Notes under the pieces: model-generated
Told to the model about the DNA's origin: nothing
The model's input: only the letters and a program-made list of their open reading frames with translations
The model's database searches: none
Source: Nitrospina sp.
GTDB taxonomy: Bacteria > Nitrospinota > Nitrospinia > Nitrospinales > JACRGP01
DNA: 64,000 bases
Reading direction: 5' to 3'
NCBI GenBank assembly: GCA_024648695.1
Contig: JACAVV010000007.1
Span: 62,001 to 126,000, forward strand
Translations under genes and position numbers: made by a program
In this document: piece by piece, positions 8,301 to 17,206 of the stretch
Position numbering within the stretch: the stretch's first letter is position 1
How the letters are laid out: the number at the start of each line of letters is the position of its first letter

Positions 8301-11300
8301 CGAAATTCATGAGCGCTACCGCTCTCTTTCGGAGAACTCGGGACTCATCATTGTTAGCCTTTCAGAGAAAAACAAGATCGCCGATTTCAATCCTCAAGCT
8401 GAAAAAACCCTGGGTTGGAACAAGGAAAATACCCTTGATGCCGATTTCCTGGAACTGGTTCTACCGAAGGAGATCCGCGAGCCCGTTGCGGCACAAGTGG
8501 CGGAAGAACTTGCGATGAAACCGTGCGGCAGTTTTGAAAGCGCCCTCAAGGTACCCGATGGGTCCCGGCGATTGTTTCACTGGAACGTGATTTCGCAAAA
8601 GGACGCGAAAAACCATTCGATGGGTGCCCTGGTTGTGGGGCACGATATCACCGAAACCAAACACGCCCAAAAAGCCATAAAAGAAAATAAGCTGTTCATT
8701 CACACGGTGATCGATAACGCCATTGACGGATTCGTCACCATGGACGAAAACGGTACGGTGTTGTCCTTAAACCCCGCCGCAGAACGGATATTCGGGTTCA
8801 GTAGCCGCGAGGTGGAGGGACAGAATGTCAATCTGCTGATGCCGGAATCGCATCTCAGCGACCATGAAAGCATCATCAACCATTATCTGCTGTCGGGAAG
8901 AACCCTCGACTCATCCGCCGAAACCCGCGAGGTGATTGGACGCCACAAAAACGGATCATCCTTCCCCATCGACATCACTCTGGGGGAAATGTATCAGGAC
9001 AGCCAAAGGCAGTTTCTCTGTATCGTTCGGGACATCACCGTTCGCAAGCGGCTGGAACGGCAATTGATCGACAGTGAAGAAAAGTACCGCCTGCTGGTGA
9101 CTGCGGAATCGGATGCGGTGATCGTAACCGACGCTGTTTCGCGACGCTGTCTGGAAGCCAACGATGCCGCATTGAATCTGTATGGGCATACCCGCGACGA
9201 ATTCGGCAAATTGTCTCTGGGTGACATTTCGGCTGAGCCGGAAAAAATGATCGAATCTCTGGTCGAACTCAGTCCTGGAAAGTTCAATAAAATTCCCCTC
9301 ATTTATCATAAGAAACGCGACGGCACAATATTCCTGGCTGAAATCACACATGGCATGTACCGCTCGCAGAACCAATCTAAAGTGATTTGGTTGATCCGGG
9401 ATATCACCGAAAACAAACGCGTGGAAGAATTGCTCCGCGACAGTGAAAAACAATTGCAGGTCATCCTCAACCACATCAATGGATTCGTGTATTTGAAGGA
9501 TACTGAGGAACGCTATCAAATGGTGAATAAAACCTTTGAATCGCTTTTCGAGGTTTCCGGTGACGACATTCGCGGCAAAACAGACCAGGAAATTTTTCCG
9601 CCCGAATTGGCAGAGGCCTTTGAAACGCGTGACCGCCAGGCTTTACAGGCCGAGGCTCTCCAGGAAAACGAGCAAGTGGTATCGTTGAAGGATGGCACGC
9701 ATGTGTTTCAAACGGTGCAATTCCCATTGCGAAACTCTTCCGGCGACTTGTATGCCATTTGTGGCATCGCCTGCGACGTGACCGAGCGCAAACGCGACCA
9801 TGAAGAATTGTTGAGATTGCGCGAACGCCTGAGAAACGCAGACATTCATTTGCGCGATTCGCAAGAAGAGATGGTGTCCATTTTAAATCAGCTGGACCGC
9901 GTGGTTTATATCAAGGACCGGGAAGGCCGTTACCGAACGGTCAACTCCAGGTTTGAATCGCTTTTCAACGTACATTCCAAAGATGTTCTGGGTAAAGCCG
10001 ATGTGGATATTTTTTCCAGGGAAATCATCGAAGAGTTCGATGGCCAGGATCAGAAGGTGATAGAAACCGGAGTGTCCCTCGAAACGGAAGAAACAGTAAT
10101 CCATGAAGACGGGCCGCATATTTACCATTCGATCAAGTTTCCCCTGCGGGACGTCTCCGGCCAACTCTATGGCGTGTGCGGCATATCCACGGATATCACC
10201 GAACGCAAACGCATGCAGGACGATTTAAACAAACATAAGGACCGATTGAACGAGGCCCAGGGCGCTATCGAACGAGCCCGGGAAGAATTATCCAAGGTGG
10301 TGAGCCGATTCGATGCCGCCGTCGCTATTAAGGATCTCGATGGCCGCTACCGGCTCATCAACAAACTCTATGAAGACTTGTACCATCAGGCGGGCGGGAG
10401 CATGACCGGCAAATCCGATTATGAAATTTTCGCTCCGGACCTGGCGGAACAATTCACCAAGCTGGATAAATCTCTGATCAAGTCCGGGAAAATTCAGAAC
10501 ATTCGAGAAGAAATTTCTCTGGGCGAGGAAACGCGAATCGTCCAGTCGACCCGTTTCGTGTTGAAAGACAGTGCCGGTGAACCCTACGCCATCTGCAATC
10601 TCATTCGTGACGAAACGGAAGCCGAACGCAGTAAACTGGAACTGCTGGAATTCCGCCAGGAGATGGAACAACGTGTGGAACGGCGAACGGCATATTTGAA
10701 AGCGCAACACGAAAAACAATTGCGTCATGAAAAAATGAGCGCCATCGGCGAGTTGTCCAACACCATTTCGCATAAGGTGAACCATCCCATTCAGGGAATC
10801 AGCAATATCCTCCAGCAATTGGGCGACCGCGTGCCCTTTGAAGATTTTGACAAGGGTCTTGTGGATCTCGCGATCAAGGAATGCGGGCGGGTAACAGGCC
10901 TTATCAAGAGGCTGGAAAACTGTTACCGGCTGGGTCTGGATCAGACTACCGGCATAGACATACATGCTCTGGCTGACCAGGTTTTATTGGAACTGGCTCC
11001 GACCTTTGAAGAAAGAAAAATTGAGACCGAGAGCCATTACGCCTCGGACATGCCCCAGTTGGAGGGCGATGTGTCCCAAATCAAGGAAGCCATTCAAAAC
11101 ATTCTGTGTAATGCGGAAGAGTCAATCGAGAAAGGCAAGCTGGGTAAGCTGAGGGTTTCGACCGAAGTGTTGAACGCGGAAGTCATCCTACACATCGAAG
11201 ACAACGGTTGCGGGATTCCGCCGGAAAATTTGAAATCCATTTTCAATCCTTTTTACACCACCAAATCGGGGATGAAAAAATCGGGCATGGGACTGGCATT

Positions 11301-11448
11301 CAGTTACGGAATCATCAAGCGCCACGGCGGAGACATTCTGGTGAAAAGCACACCCACCAAAGGGTCCACCTTTTCCATAGTTCTGCCCCGTGATTTTAAA
11401 AAGAATGCACCCAAAGCGGCAGGTGGTAAGGAAATCAGTGAAGCGTAA
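5347..11448 (+). CDS. Giant multi-PAS membrane sensor histidine kinase
   Basis: A 2033-residue kinase. Order: two N-terminal membrane helices (about 10-65), PAS (95-200), GAF (245-415), PAS (440-550), a coiled coil containing ten exact 39-residue repeats (587-976), then six PAS domains (about 985-1760), the HisKA dimerisation domain and the ATPase. Phosphoacceptor His is H1809 in ISHKVNHPI. The ATPase N-box is around ILCNAEES, with G boxes DNGCGIPPEN and GMGLAFSYG. The fourth PAS resembles oxygen sensor FixL and keeps a candidate heme-ligand His (H1173) and an Arg (R1194). There is no receiver domain and no adjacent response regulator, so the partner is unknown. GGAAAG lies about 5 bases before ATG 5347. 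Confidence 0.93.
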   Translation: MDSNTTKPSTLLVVTLSILTAIYAIWQFWLSGFLDSFFLDMGLLQEDIPAIKLSISLLLFVTAGAVPPFYNVFKKNSELVELEKSLEDERKEAEVFLDLAEVIFLALDANFNIGLINKKGTQVLGYSKQVISGKNWFTTFIPEKYRSQAKKDFQDLVKGNANSKMISYPILTKDGKELIYDWHISQMKDQEGIVYAFLCSGSDKQMARDLQETRKRYDNQIKILSSDLLANNKKLQSQKNQFDLVQAQLAHWVELEKILSPCLTHLPDLSSREIDEIIEKALALIGNYSQADQGYVFLFSDDVTEMDNSHMWSATLAPEHIEKTKDIPLNDFPWFKKKILAQEIILVSSVDKMPEEASVEKHVFKSQGIVSFLNIPMVFEGKSIGYLGFESMKNIDWRDEEISQIKMMGEVFSNALMRGKETSSVGIDPLHSALSSGFLQVSKAGIFSFDHELLLTQWNPVMENLTGVDTQSALGKNVFELLPGLTGSDEEEAIRKTLDGSSRQFSDRSLPFTVSGGKEIFEITCSPLRDENQGLMGGMVVLQDFTESRLAQQDLIQARQELEQQVKSLEEKLQSEQEKMERELAMREQAEKEIREKREVLETEVETLNKQLADEKEKLEKEINSREQAEINLKLTRKTLETQVSELSQRIQEEQESYQQKVESKKSEESELEASRKEMEDKIERLTGELESEREKLKNEIETRSSKEEEARESRLDLEDTVQRLTAELDEERSKMQFEIDARDQAEEEVRDIRLQLEHQLKNLSQDEKEKQAQLEQEIEERKKAEEDLRAIRLNLENQVQELNKRLEQDQNRLQAEIEARERDEALLRENRERFERQIEDLSNELEAERIRLQPEIEKRQQAENESKQLRQDMEVKINDLTKELEAERARLEAEIVNQKQDEEQLHEMRSTLENRVEELNRELEEERNRLRTEIDSRRKAEEEIQESRRFLENQAQLKTQELEKEAEQLNQEIEQYKEKEETYREIHERYRSLSENSGLIIVSLSEKNKIADFNPQAEKTLGWNKENTLDADFLELVLPKEIREPVAAQVAEELAMKPCGSFESALKVPDGSRRLFHWNVISQKDAKNHSMGALVVGHDITETKHAQKAIKENKLFIHTVIDNAIDGFVTMDENGTVLSLNPAAERIFGFSSREVEGQNVNLLMPESHLSDHESIINHYLLSGRTLDSSAETREVIGRHKNGSSFPIDITLGEMYQDSQRQFLCIVRDITVRKRLERQLIDSEEKYRLLVTAESDAVIVTDAVSRRCLEANDAALNLYGHTRDEFGKLSLGDISAEPEKMIESLVELSPGKFNKIPLIYHKKRDGTIFLAEITHGMYRSQNQSKVIWLIRDITENKRVEELLRDSEKQLQVILNHINGFVYLKDTEERYQMVNKTFESLFEVSGDDIRGKTDQEIFPPELAEAFETRDRQALQAEALQENEQVVSLKDGTHVFQTVQFPLRNSSGDLYAICGIACDVTERKRDHEELLRLRERLRNADIHLRDSQEEMVSILNQLDRVVYIKDREGRYRTVNSRFESLFNVHSKDVLGKADVDIFSREIIEEFDGQDQKVIETGVSLETEETVIHEDGPHIYHSIKFPLRDVSGQLYGVCGISTDITERKRMQDDLNKHKDRLNEAQGAIERAREELSKVVSRFDAAVAIKDLDGRYRLINKLYEDLYHQAGGSMTGKSDYEIFAPDLAEQFTKLDKSLIKSGKIQNIREEISLGEETRIVQSTRFVLKDSAGEPYAICNLIRDETEAERSKLELLEFRQEMEQRVERRTAYLKAQHEKQLRHEKMSAIGELSNTISHKVNHPIQGISNILQQLGDRVPFEDFDKGLVDLAIKECGRVTGLIKRLENCYRLGLDQTTGIDIHALADQVLLELAPTFEERKIETESHYASDMPQLEGDVSQIKEAIQNILCNAEESIEKGKLGKLRVSTEVLNAEVILHIEDNGCGIPPENLKSIFNPFYTTKSGMKKSGMGLAFSYGIIKRHGGDILVKSTPTKGSTFSIVLPRDFKKNAPKAAGGKEISEA

Positions 11449-11667
11449 AGATTTTCCAGACAATTCCTTGCCAGGGAAATCGTCACGCCATTGAGAGAAT
11501 GTTGAAAAGGATGGGATATGGAATAAACGCCAAGAGAGAAACTAAGGAGTTGACCAAGCCTTTTTCTTAAAATTATTTCAATAACGGTTCGGAACAACAT
11601 TGGCTTCATACTACTTTTTCTTCATTGCCTGGACCGCATTTTAATGGGGTTCATAAGGGTTCTTCCC

Positions 11668-12279
11668 TTATTGTTGAGCTTGTTTTATGTCTCTGACCGC
11701 CCGGATCCCCCCATTGTTACAAAGCTCAAAATGTCTCATTTGAATCATTCCATTTACAAAATAAAAAGTTTTTGCACAACATTCCGTTAAATCGGTCGTT
11801 CCGCAATCTGAAGACCAATTCCAATACGCCGCGCCTTTTTCAAATTTGCTGTCCAGAGCCAAGGGATATTCGGGGTCCGCGTCCCAAGCCAAAACATTTT
11901 CGTGCCTGTGGTCATAAAGGGTCGATAATTCTAAAATAGTTGGGATCCTCCAGTCAGTATACCCTCCGGTTCCCAGGTTTTTCACATATTCTTCAGAATC
12001 CTTCCAGTTCAAACATTTATTCAGGTCGGCATAGCTGTCCTTTTTGGTCCACATCAATCCTGTAGCAGGGTCAGAAATCGTACCATCAGAATTGTCAATT
12101 AGACGCGACTCCAAAGGTTCAGCTTTCGGGGGCGGAATGTATTGCGGGGCCTCATAAGGCTGTCTGGGTTGACAAGGGCTTTCCTGCCCTGACACAAAAT
12201 TGGAATGTGTCAGCATTAAACAAGAGACCAACACCATTTGCTTAAAACCAATCAAGCTATTTTTAAATACAAAATTCAT
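11668..12279 (-). CDS. Exported Lcl/DUF1566 domain protein
   Basis: A 203-residue protein with an N-terminal signal peptide (hydrophobic about 12-30) and a Lcl_C (DUF1566) domain. Marks are DNSDGTISDPATGLMW around 65-80, YTDWRIPTILEL around 112 and the closing GGIRAVRD. The family is common in exported and cell-surface proteins and is related in fold to formylglycine-generating-enzyme or C-type lectin modules. Its function here is unknown. Six Cys in the mature part suggest disulfides, fitting a periplasmic or surface site. Confidence 0.82.
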   Translation of the reverse strand: MNFVFKNSLIGFKQMVLVSCLMLTHSNFVSGQESPCQPRQPYEAPQYIPPPKAEPLESRLIDNSDGTISDPATGLMWTKKDSYADLNKCLNWKDSEEYVKNLGTGGYTDWRIPTILELSTLYDHRHENVLAWDADPEYPLALDSKFEKGAAYWNWSSDCGTTDLTECCAKTFYFVNGMIQMRHFELCNNGGIRAVRDIKQAQQ

Positions 12280-12417
12280 TGAAACTCATTTCATCAAAAA
12301 AAACAGGCTCCCCAAAGAGGCTCCAATTCTTTTTCGATCCAATTTTGATGACAAAAACTATTATCCTAAAATGGACTTTACAAATGATTTATATAAAGTA
12401 TACAAAAACCTAATATC

Positions 12418-12852
12418 TTACTTAACATTTATCACAATTGTATCGGTAACAGGCGGATCGTAAGGAACATGATTTCCCTTTGCAAACAAGGTACGAACAA
12501 AATGCTGGCCCGTACTCAGAGTCAACGTTTTACAAGCAGACCCATCACCCATATGAATGTACCGGGAATCCTTTGCCAGAGCTTTAGCCATTCCAAAACT
12601 TGCTGGAATATCAACATCTACCAACAAATGATGATGTCCCTTGCCATCGCGTACCCCTTCCTTTGCGGGCTCCACTTCCAATCCATACACTTCCATACAA
12701 ATTTCAACTGGGTTTGAAACAGTAGATTTGTGAGTCGGTTTAATAATTTTCACAGCCCTTTGTACAGAATCAGCAAAAACCGATTGGCAAAACATAAAAG
12801 AAATTAATATCGAAAAACATATAGCCCATTGATAATTAAACAGTCGGTTCAT
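12418..12852 (-). CDS. Exported DUF4399 protein
   Basis: A 144-residue protein with a signal peptide ending near SVFA-DS (about residue 28) and a DUF4399 domain. Typical features are VKIIKPTHKSTVSNPVEICM, the HHHLLVD turn and the closing THRT/VRTLFAKGNHVPYDPP-like segment. The family is periplasmic and of unknown function. ATG 12852 follows GGAGGG by six bases, a clear start. It lies downstream of nothing on its strand, so it is probably monocistronic. Confidence 0.85.
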   Translation of the reverse strand: MNRLFNYQWAICFSILISFMFCQSVFADSVQRAVKIIKPTHKSTVSNPVEICMEVYGLEVEPAKEGVRDGKGHHHLLVDVDIPASFGMAKALAKDSRYIHMGDGSACKTLTLSTGQHFVRTLFAKGNHVPYDPPVTDTIVINVK

Positions 12853-13003
12853 TTTATCCCTCCATTAAACTAAGTGGTAAAGATTTCTACATCTATCTTA
12901 TAAGGAAGTTAAAATTTCAATCATGTAAAATGAAACACCGTGCCAGGTAAATTCCAGGAAATACCAGCAATAACATAATGAGGCCCCACTAACCCCTCAC
13001 AAA

Positions 13004-13261
13004 TTAAGATTTCTTGATGAAAGCTTTATTCCACAAATTCAACAGAAGAAATGGAGGAATGAACCCCAAAATAATAGATGTCGCGTTAACATTACGGCTT
13101 GCATCTGTTTTTTGAAAATGATTGCAAACGATTTTGCCGGGTTCGGGTTTTCTGGGAGGCTTTTTTTTTGGATACGCAGAGGATTTCCTGAGTTGATTCT
13201 TTTCTGCTTTTGACACCGTTGGGGTTCCGTACAGGCTCTTCCTCAAGCAGGGGGATTCCAA
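13004..13261 (-). CDS. Possible small tail-anchored protein
   Basis: An open frame of 85 residues that starts 13 bases after the stop of the pseudo-receiver kinase. It has a basic N-terminal two thirds and one hydrophobic stretch close to the C-terminus (SIILGFIPPFLLLNLW), as in tail-anchored proteins. The start would be TTG at 13261 with no good ribosome site, so it depends on coupling with the kinase gene. No family recognised. It could be chance. Confidence 0.3.
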   Translation of the reverse strand: MESPCLRKSLYGTPTVSKAEKNQLRKSSAYPKKKPPRKPEPGKIVCNHFQKTDASRNVNATSIILGFIPPFLLLNLWNKAFIKKS

Positions 13262-13274
13262 TTAGAGTTTAACT

Positions 13275-15278
13275 TTATTCTGATTCCTGATTGGAAGGAG
13301 CAGATGATAGCGTTTCGGAGGTTTTCTGAAAATTTTCGAACAGGGCGATATCAAAACGGGTTCCTTTGCCGGGTTCACTTTCCACTTTTATAGTCCCGCC
13401 ATGTCGATTTACGATTTTATGGCAAATTGCAAGACCTATTCCCGTTCCCTCATATTCGCTACGATTGACCAGCCGTTCAAATGGCCGGAAAATTTTATCT
13501 GAGTCTTCCGCATTGAATCCGATACCGTTATCTTCCACAGTAAATATCCAAGAACCGTTTTGCCGGTTTTCGGCGCGCACAGAAATCCTGGGAGGAACAC
13601 CCGGTCGATTGAATTTCAAGGCATTTCCCAGCAGGTTTTGAAACAACTGGTTCATTTGAAAAGCATCCACCACCAAAGTAGGTAATGGGTCCAGTTTCAA
13701 TTGGGCATTGGTTTTCTCAACCCGGGTGGAAAGGGAACTCAAAACCTCTTCCACCACCTGGTTCAAGTCTGTGGGTTCAAAATAAGATTTAGTCGTCACC
13801 TTTGAATATTCCAGCAGGTCAATAATAAACCGTTGCATGCGTTGTGTCGAATTTTGAATCCGATCCAGAAAATAGTATTGGTTGGGATCCCATTTGGCTT
13901 TGGACTGTAAGAGCCGTTGACCAAAGGTGATGATTTTTCTTAAAGGTTCCTGCAGATCATGGGAAGTAATAGAAGCAAAGTCCTGGAGATCGTCATTACT
14001 TCGTTCCAACTCCTGCGCATAGCGCTTCAGTTTTTCTTCTGACTGATGTTGATCGCTGATATCAATCGCCATCTTCACAATATAATCCGACCCATCCTGG
14101 CTTATGAATGGGGAATCAATGGTCAGGTAGGTTTTACCGTCAGGAGAATTCCAATAGGACTTTGTTCCCTCAATCCTTTTTTTTGGCGGTTGATTATCAG
14201 ACTGCGTCTTCAGGAAATGCCCCAGGGGACCCGAGGGATCGGTGGGCTGATAGGACTCACCAAACTTTTGTCGATACAGCCGGTTGGTCAGTGGGTAGGA
14301 ACCGTTAGGGGTTTGTAGAAAAAACAGTGCGGGCAAATGGTCCAGAATATTCAGAAAATCATTTTTCTCAGATACCAGGCGGTTCTGTATTTGATGAAAT
14401 TGAAACGCCATTCCGGCAATTTTGCTTCCGGAATCCAGGAATCTCTTTTCCGGAACCGTGGGCCAGCGAGAATCCGCTGAGGTCAACGAAATTACTCCTA
14501 TTTGTTGCCCTCCTGAATAGATGGGAACGGACCAAAAAGCCTTAACATCTTTAAGTGGTTTATTGCAAATCAGGTTTTTCCATTCCGGATCTGTTGTGAT
14601 GTCTGCCACAAAATAAGGGTTTTCATAAAACAAAAATGCATCATGGGATTTGATTCCCGATGGATTACCAGAAAAGTTCAATGATTCCCAATGTTCCGGA
14701 AAGTAAGCAGGAGAAAAAACTGTATTCGGACTCGAATCGTTTTCAATCGTGATAATCGACGCGTTCATTGGAGGAATATGTTCTTCAAAAAGGCATTGCA
14801 ACCCCTCGATAATTTCATCAAAGGACCGCATGCCATCCATTAATTCCAGAAGTTTGTAGTGGCCGGTCATTAATGAATTTGTTTGCTTGCCCTTGTTTAA
14901 CAGATACCATTCCCGGAGCCATCTTCTTACCCAATGAGGGAGATCCTTGCTGACCAATCTTGTTTTAAACCGGTAATCCAAAGCACCCAGACGGATCCAT
15001 TGCTCGGCAGAGGAGTTCTCTTTTTCCTGCACAAACATGATGGTGGGAAAGCTGTCGTTAGATACCAGTGCCCTGAAAAAGGACATGTGGTTCCCATGAC
15101 ATAATTCAGAATTTACCAAGACCAGGTGAGGTTCGATTTCTTCGAGAATAATGGGGACCTCTTTTATGTCTTCCACCACATAAACTTCGATCAGTAAGTC
15201 TGGAATATCCAGGCTTCCTTTCACAAATTCCGAAAAAGCACAATCATCTTCAACTAAAAGCACTCTAATCAAATCCAT
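13275..15278 (-). CDS. Histidine kinase with degenerate receiver, GAF and PAS
   Basis: A 667-residue soluble kinase. An N-terminal receiver-like domain (1-125) keeps the acidic pair in LLVEDD (D11, D12), but Asn (N56, in LVLVNSEL) stands where the phosphorylated Asp should be, so it is a pseudo-receiver. A GAF domain follows (about 150-310), a PAS (320-415), then HisKA with SHDLQEPLRK, the H-box type common in phytochrome-like and light/redox kinases, and an HATPase with DNGIGF and GTGIGLAICHKI. It has no transmembrane helix, so it is probably cytoplasmic and driven by a partner or bound ligand. A 61-residue acidic gene lies just upstream and is likely cotranscribed. Confidence 0.9.
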   Translation of the reverse strand: MDLIRVLLVEDDCAFSEFVKGSLDIPDLLIEVYVVEDIKEVPIILEEIEPHLVLVNSELCHGNHMSFFRALVSNDSFPTIMFVQEKENSSAEQWIRLGALDYRFKTRLVSKDLPHWVRRWLREWYLLNKGKQTNSLMTGHYKLLELMDGMRSFDEIIEGLQCLFEEHIPPMNASIITIENDSSPNTVFSPAYFPEHWESLNFSGNPSGIKSHDAFLFYENPYFVADITTDPEWKNLICNKPLKDVKAFWSVPIYSGGQQIGVISLTSADSRWPTVPEKRFLDSGSKIAGMAFQFHQIQNRLVSEKNDFLNILDHLPALFFLQTPNGSYPLTNRLYRQKFGESYQPTDPSGPLGHFLKTQSDNQPPKKRIEGTKSYWNSPDGKTYLTIDSPFISQDGSDYIVKMAIDISDQHQSEEKLKRYAQELERSNDDLQDFASITSHDLQEPLRKIITFGQRLLQSKAKWDPNQYYFLDRIQNSTQRMQRFIIDLLEYSKVTTKSYFEPTDLNQVVEEVLSSLSTRVEKTNAQLKLDPLPTLVVDAFQMNQLFQNLLGNALKFNRPGVPPRISVRAENRQNGSWIFTVEDNGIGFNAEDSDKIFRPFERLVNRSEYEGTGIGLAICHKIVNRHGGTIKVESEPGKGTRFDIALFENFQKTSETLSSAPSNQESE

Positions 15279-15299
15279 AAAAATTCCTTTATTTATTTG

Positions 15300-15485
15300 T
15301 TAGAGTTTTCCGGGAGAACTGTAGATCGATTTCCAATCCCAAAGTTCCATAGAAAAAGAGGGTAAAGAAGAGGTTTTTTCAGGTTTAAAGGAAGGAACTT
15401 TTTCACCATCAAATTCGGACATCAGGAGAACCAATTCTTCGTAATCGACTTCAGGATCGTAGTAGTCATAATTTTGGTTTTTCAT
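15300..15485 (-). CDS. Small acidic protein, unknown
   Basis: A 61-residue frame, strongly acidic in the first half (DYYDPEVDYEEL near residue 6-17). ATG 15485 is preceded by GAGG four bases upstream. It ends 21 bases before the pseudo-receiver kinase start, so the two probably share an mRNA. No family recognised. An acidic partner for the kinase is possible but unsupported. Confidence 0.5.
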   Translation of the reverse strand: MKNQNYDYYDPEVDYEELVLLMSEFDGEKVPSFKPEKTSSLPSFSMELWDWKSIYSSPGKL

Positions 15486-15646
15486 GCTTCCTCGTCATTT
15501 TTGCCCAGCATCAGGATACAAACTGAAAGCCATAAAAATTATATCGACTGTAATTGTAAAGTAATGTAATTCTATTGTCAAGTATTTCGAATAAAAAATC
15601 ATAAAATTTATGACAAAGAAAATTAAAAGTACTATCTGGAAATCGT

Positions 15647-16459
15647 TTATTGGATAGATTGTGCACAGCGAAACCCTTGCCACACTTTGATGGATTCCGG
15701 TTTGTCGTTAAAGCGGTAGGTGGTCCTCATGTAATAAGCTTTGTAATACCAGTTGCCACCTCGCATCACCCGGGTGGTTCCGGATTCCGGACCTTTGGGG
15801 TTTTGCCGGGGAGAAACCTCGTAATAATCATCGCGATACCAATCCGCGACCCATTCCCACACATTGCCGGCCATGAAATGCAGGCCGTATGGGGATCGGC
15901 CTTGTGGCATTGAATCCACAGGCTCCATGGCCTGGAAGCCATTTTTGGCGAAGGGCCGCCGATAGGTGGTGTAATCATTATCAGGATGCTGGTCGCCCCA
16001 GGGGAAAATGCGTTGATCAGTTCCACGTGCGGCTTTTTCCCATTCAGCTTCGGTAGGTAAGCGTTTTCCTTTCCATCGGCAATAGGCGTCCGCACCATAC
16101 CAGGAAACCCGGTTGGCAGGATAGCGTTCCAGTCCGGGCCGCGGTCGATATATCCCATCTTTAAACTCGATCGTTACCGCGTTACCCAACTGAAAAAAGC
16201 GTTTGGCTTGATCCTTATGTTCGTTCAGGAACGAAGAGAATTCTGCACTGGTCACCTCGTAACGGTCAATCTGAAACTCATCGAGAAAAACTTCATGTAC
16301 GGGTTCTTCATCGGTATCGCCCCATTCCATATCGTTGTCGATAACGAATCCCATGTGAAAAGAACCTTCAGGGACCTTTACCATTTCGGTCGATTGGCAG
16401 GCCATAAGAAACTGCAGAAAAAAATATAACAGGAAAAGTGATTTATGCTTGGTTGACAT
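15647..16459 (-). CDS. Formylglycine-generating-enzyme-like lipoprotein
   Basis: A SUMF1/FGE-sulfatase-family protein anchored as a lipoprotein. From ATG 16459 the lipobox is FLMAC with Cys21. The family core follows: MVKVPEGSFHMG, RYEVT, NRVSWYGADAYCRWKGKRLPTEAEWEKAARG-type segment, FPWGDQ, GNVWEWVADWY and RVMRGGNWY. True FGEs convert a sulfatase Cys to formylglycine, but most bacterial relatives are other enzymes or binding modules, and no sulfatase gene is near. An earlier in-frame TTG (16486) would put residues ahead of the signal peptide, so I prefer 16459. Divergent from the gene at 16519. Confidence 0.85.
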   Translation of the reverse strand: MSTKHKSLFLLYFFLQFLMACQSTEMVKVPEGSFHMGFVIDNDMEWGDTDEEPVHEVFLDEFQIDRYEVTSAEFSSFLNEHKDQAKRFFQLGNAVTIEFKDGIYRPRPGLERYPANRVSWYGADAYCRWKGKRLPTEAEWEKAARGTDQRIFPWGDQHPDNDYTTYRRPFAKNGFQAMEPVDSMPQGRSPYGLHFMAGNVWEWVADWYRDDYYEVSPRQNPKGPESGTTRVMRGGNWYYKAYYMRTTYRFNDKPESIKVWQGFRCAQSIQ

Positions 16460-16518
16460 GTTCAAAACCCGATTGATACAATTCAAAATTAATTGGAACT
16501 CAAGGAGAAAAATTCAAA

Positions 16519-16941
16519 GTGATTATAATGCAAACCCGGCGGATGTCCAGAGCCTGTCAGTTTTTACCTGTTTTGGCGATTGCACTGGGACTGATCTTGT
16601 TTTCAGCGTCCCAAACGAACGCCAAAACCGTTCAAAGGAAGGCCGATTGTTTAAAAGATTCGGTTTGTATCGATGCCTACAACAAATTGAAATCAGAATG
16701 GGACACGTGTTTGGTAGAGGCGGGGCTCTCAGAAAAAAAACGCAAGAAACTGGGATTAAAGGTGGAGCAAATGGGGATCCGCAATCTCAGAAAACAGGAG
16801 TTTCTGATTTTCAATTCCAAACGCAAACGCTGTCATAAGGAGTTTTACAGGCAGATTTCAGAACTTGAAGTGCATAAGGAAACTGATCCCCGAACCAAAC
16901 CCCCTCCTCTCGATTTCCTGGAGAAAAAACTGGATCCATGA
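16519..16941 (+). CDS. Small exported Cys-containing protein, unknown
   Basis: A 140-residue protein with a signal peptide (hydrophobic about 13-32, cleavage likely after TNA). The mature part is Lys-rich and helical, with four Cys (ADC, SVC, DTC, KRC), a pattern suited to two disulfides. It starts at GTG 16519 with AAGGAG about 11 bases upstream; ATG 16528 is too far from that site. No family recognised. Divergent from the FGE-like lipoprotein gene. Confidence 0.6.
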   Translation: MIIMQTRRMSRACQFLPVLAIALGLILFSASQTNAKTVQRKADCLKDSVCIDAYNKLKSEWDTCLVEAGLSEKKRKKLGLKVEQMGIRNLRKQEFLIFNSKRKRCHKEFYRQISELEVHKETDPRTKPPPLDFLEKKLDP

Positions 16942-16972
16942 GGGATTGTAATCGGCCATATAAACCCCCTGC

Positions 16973-17206
16973 TCAAGATTCAGCAGGTTTATCATTATGC
17001 GACCCATCGCAAAACGGGCGGTTTTTTGATTTAAAGCATCCGCAAAATAAATACGTTTTTGATTTGTCCAGTTTGATTATTTCAGGTGTCTTGTTGGACA
17101 GCGTGTGATGGCTTCCATCGCATAAAGGCCAGTGGTTCGATTGCATGCACTGGCAAATGGCCAACTCATCAGCATCGCTTATTTTTATCGGACCGTTTCG
17201 TTCCAA
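16973..17206 (-). CDS. Double CDGSH iron-sulfur protein
   Basis: A 77-residue protein with two CDGSH-type motifs: CQCMQSNHWPLCDGSH (about 18-33) and CGCFKSKNRPFCDGSH (about 55-70). Each has the C-x-C-(x)9-C-(x)3-H ligand set for a redox-active [2Fe-2S] cluster. Tandem-motif bacterial members are soluble electron-transfer or cluster-transfer proteins. The start is TTG 17206 with AAGGA eight bases upstream; there is no in-frame ATG upstream. Convergent with the preceding small exported gene. Confidence 0.9.
   Translation of the reverse strand: MERNGPIKISDADELAICQCMQSNHWPLCDGSHHTLSNKTPEIIKLDKSKTYLFCGCFKSKNRPFCDGSHNDKPAES

Noticed and set aside
10288-10965. 225-codon frame on the minus strand
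   Set aside because: Antisense inside the giant kinase's last PAS and HisKA region; no family features.
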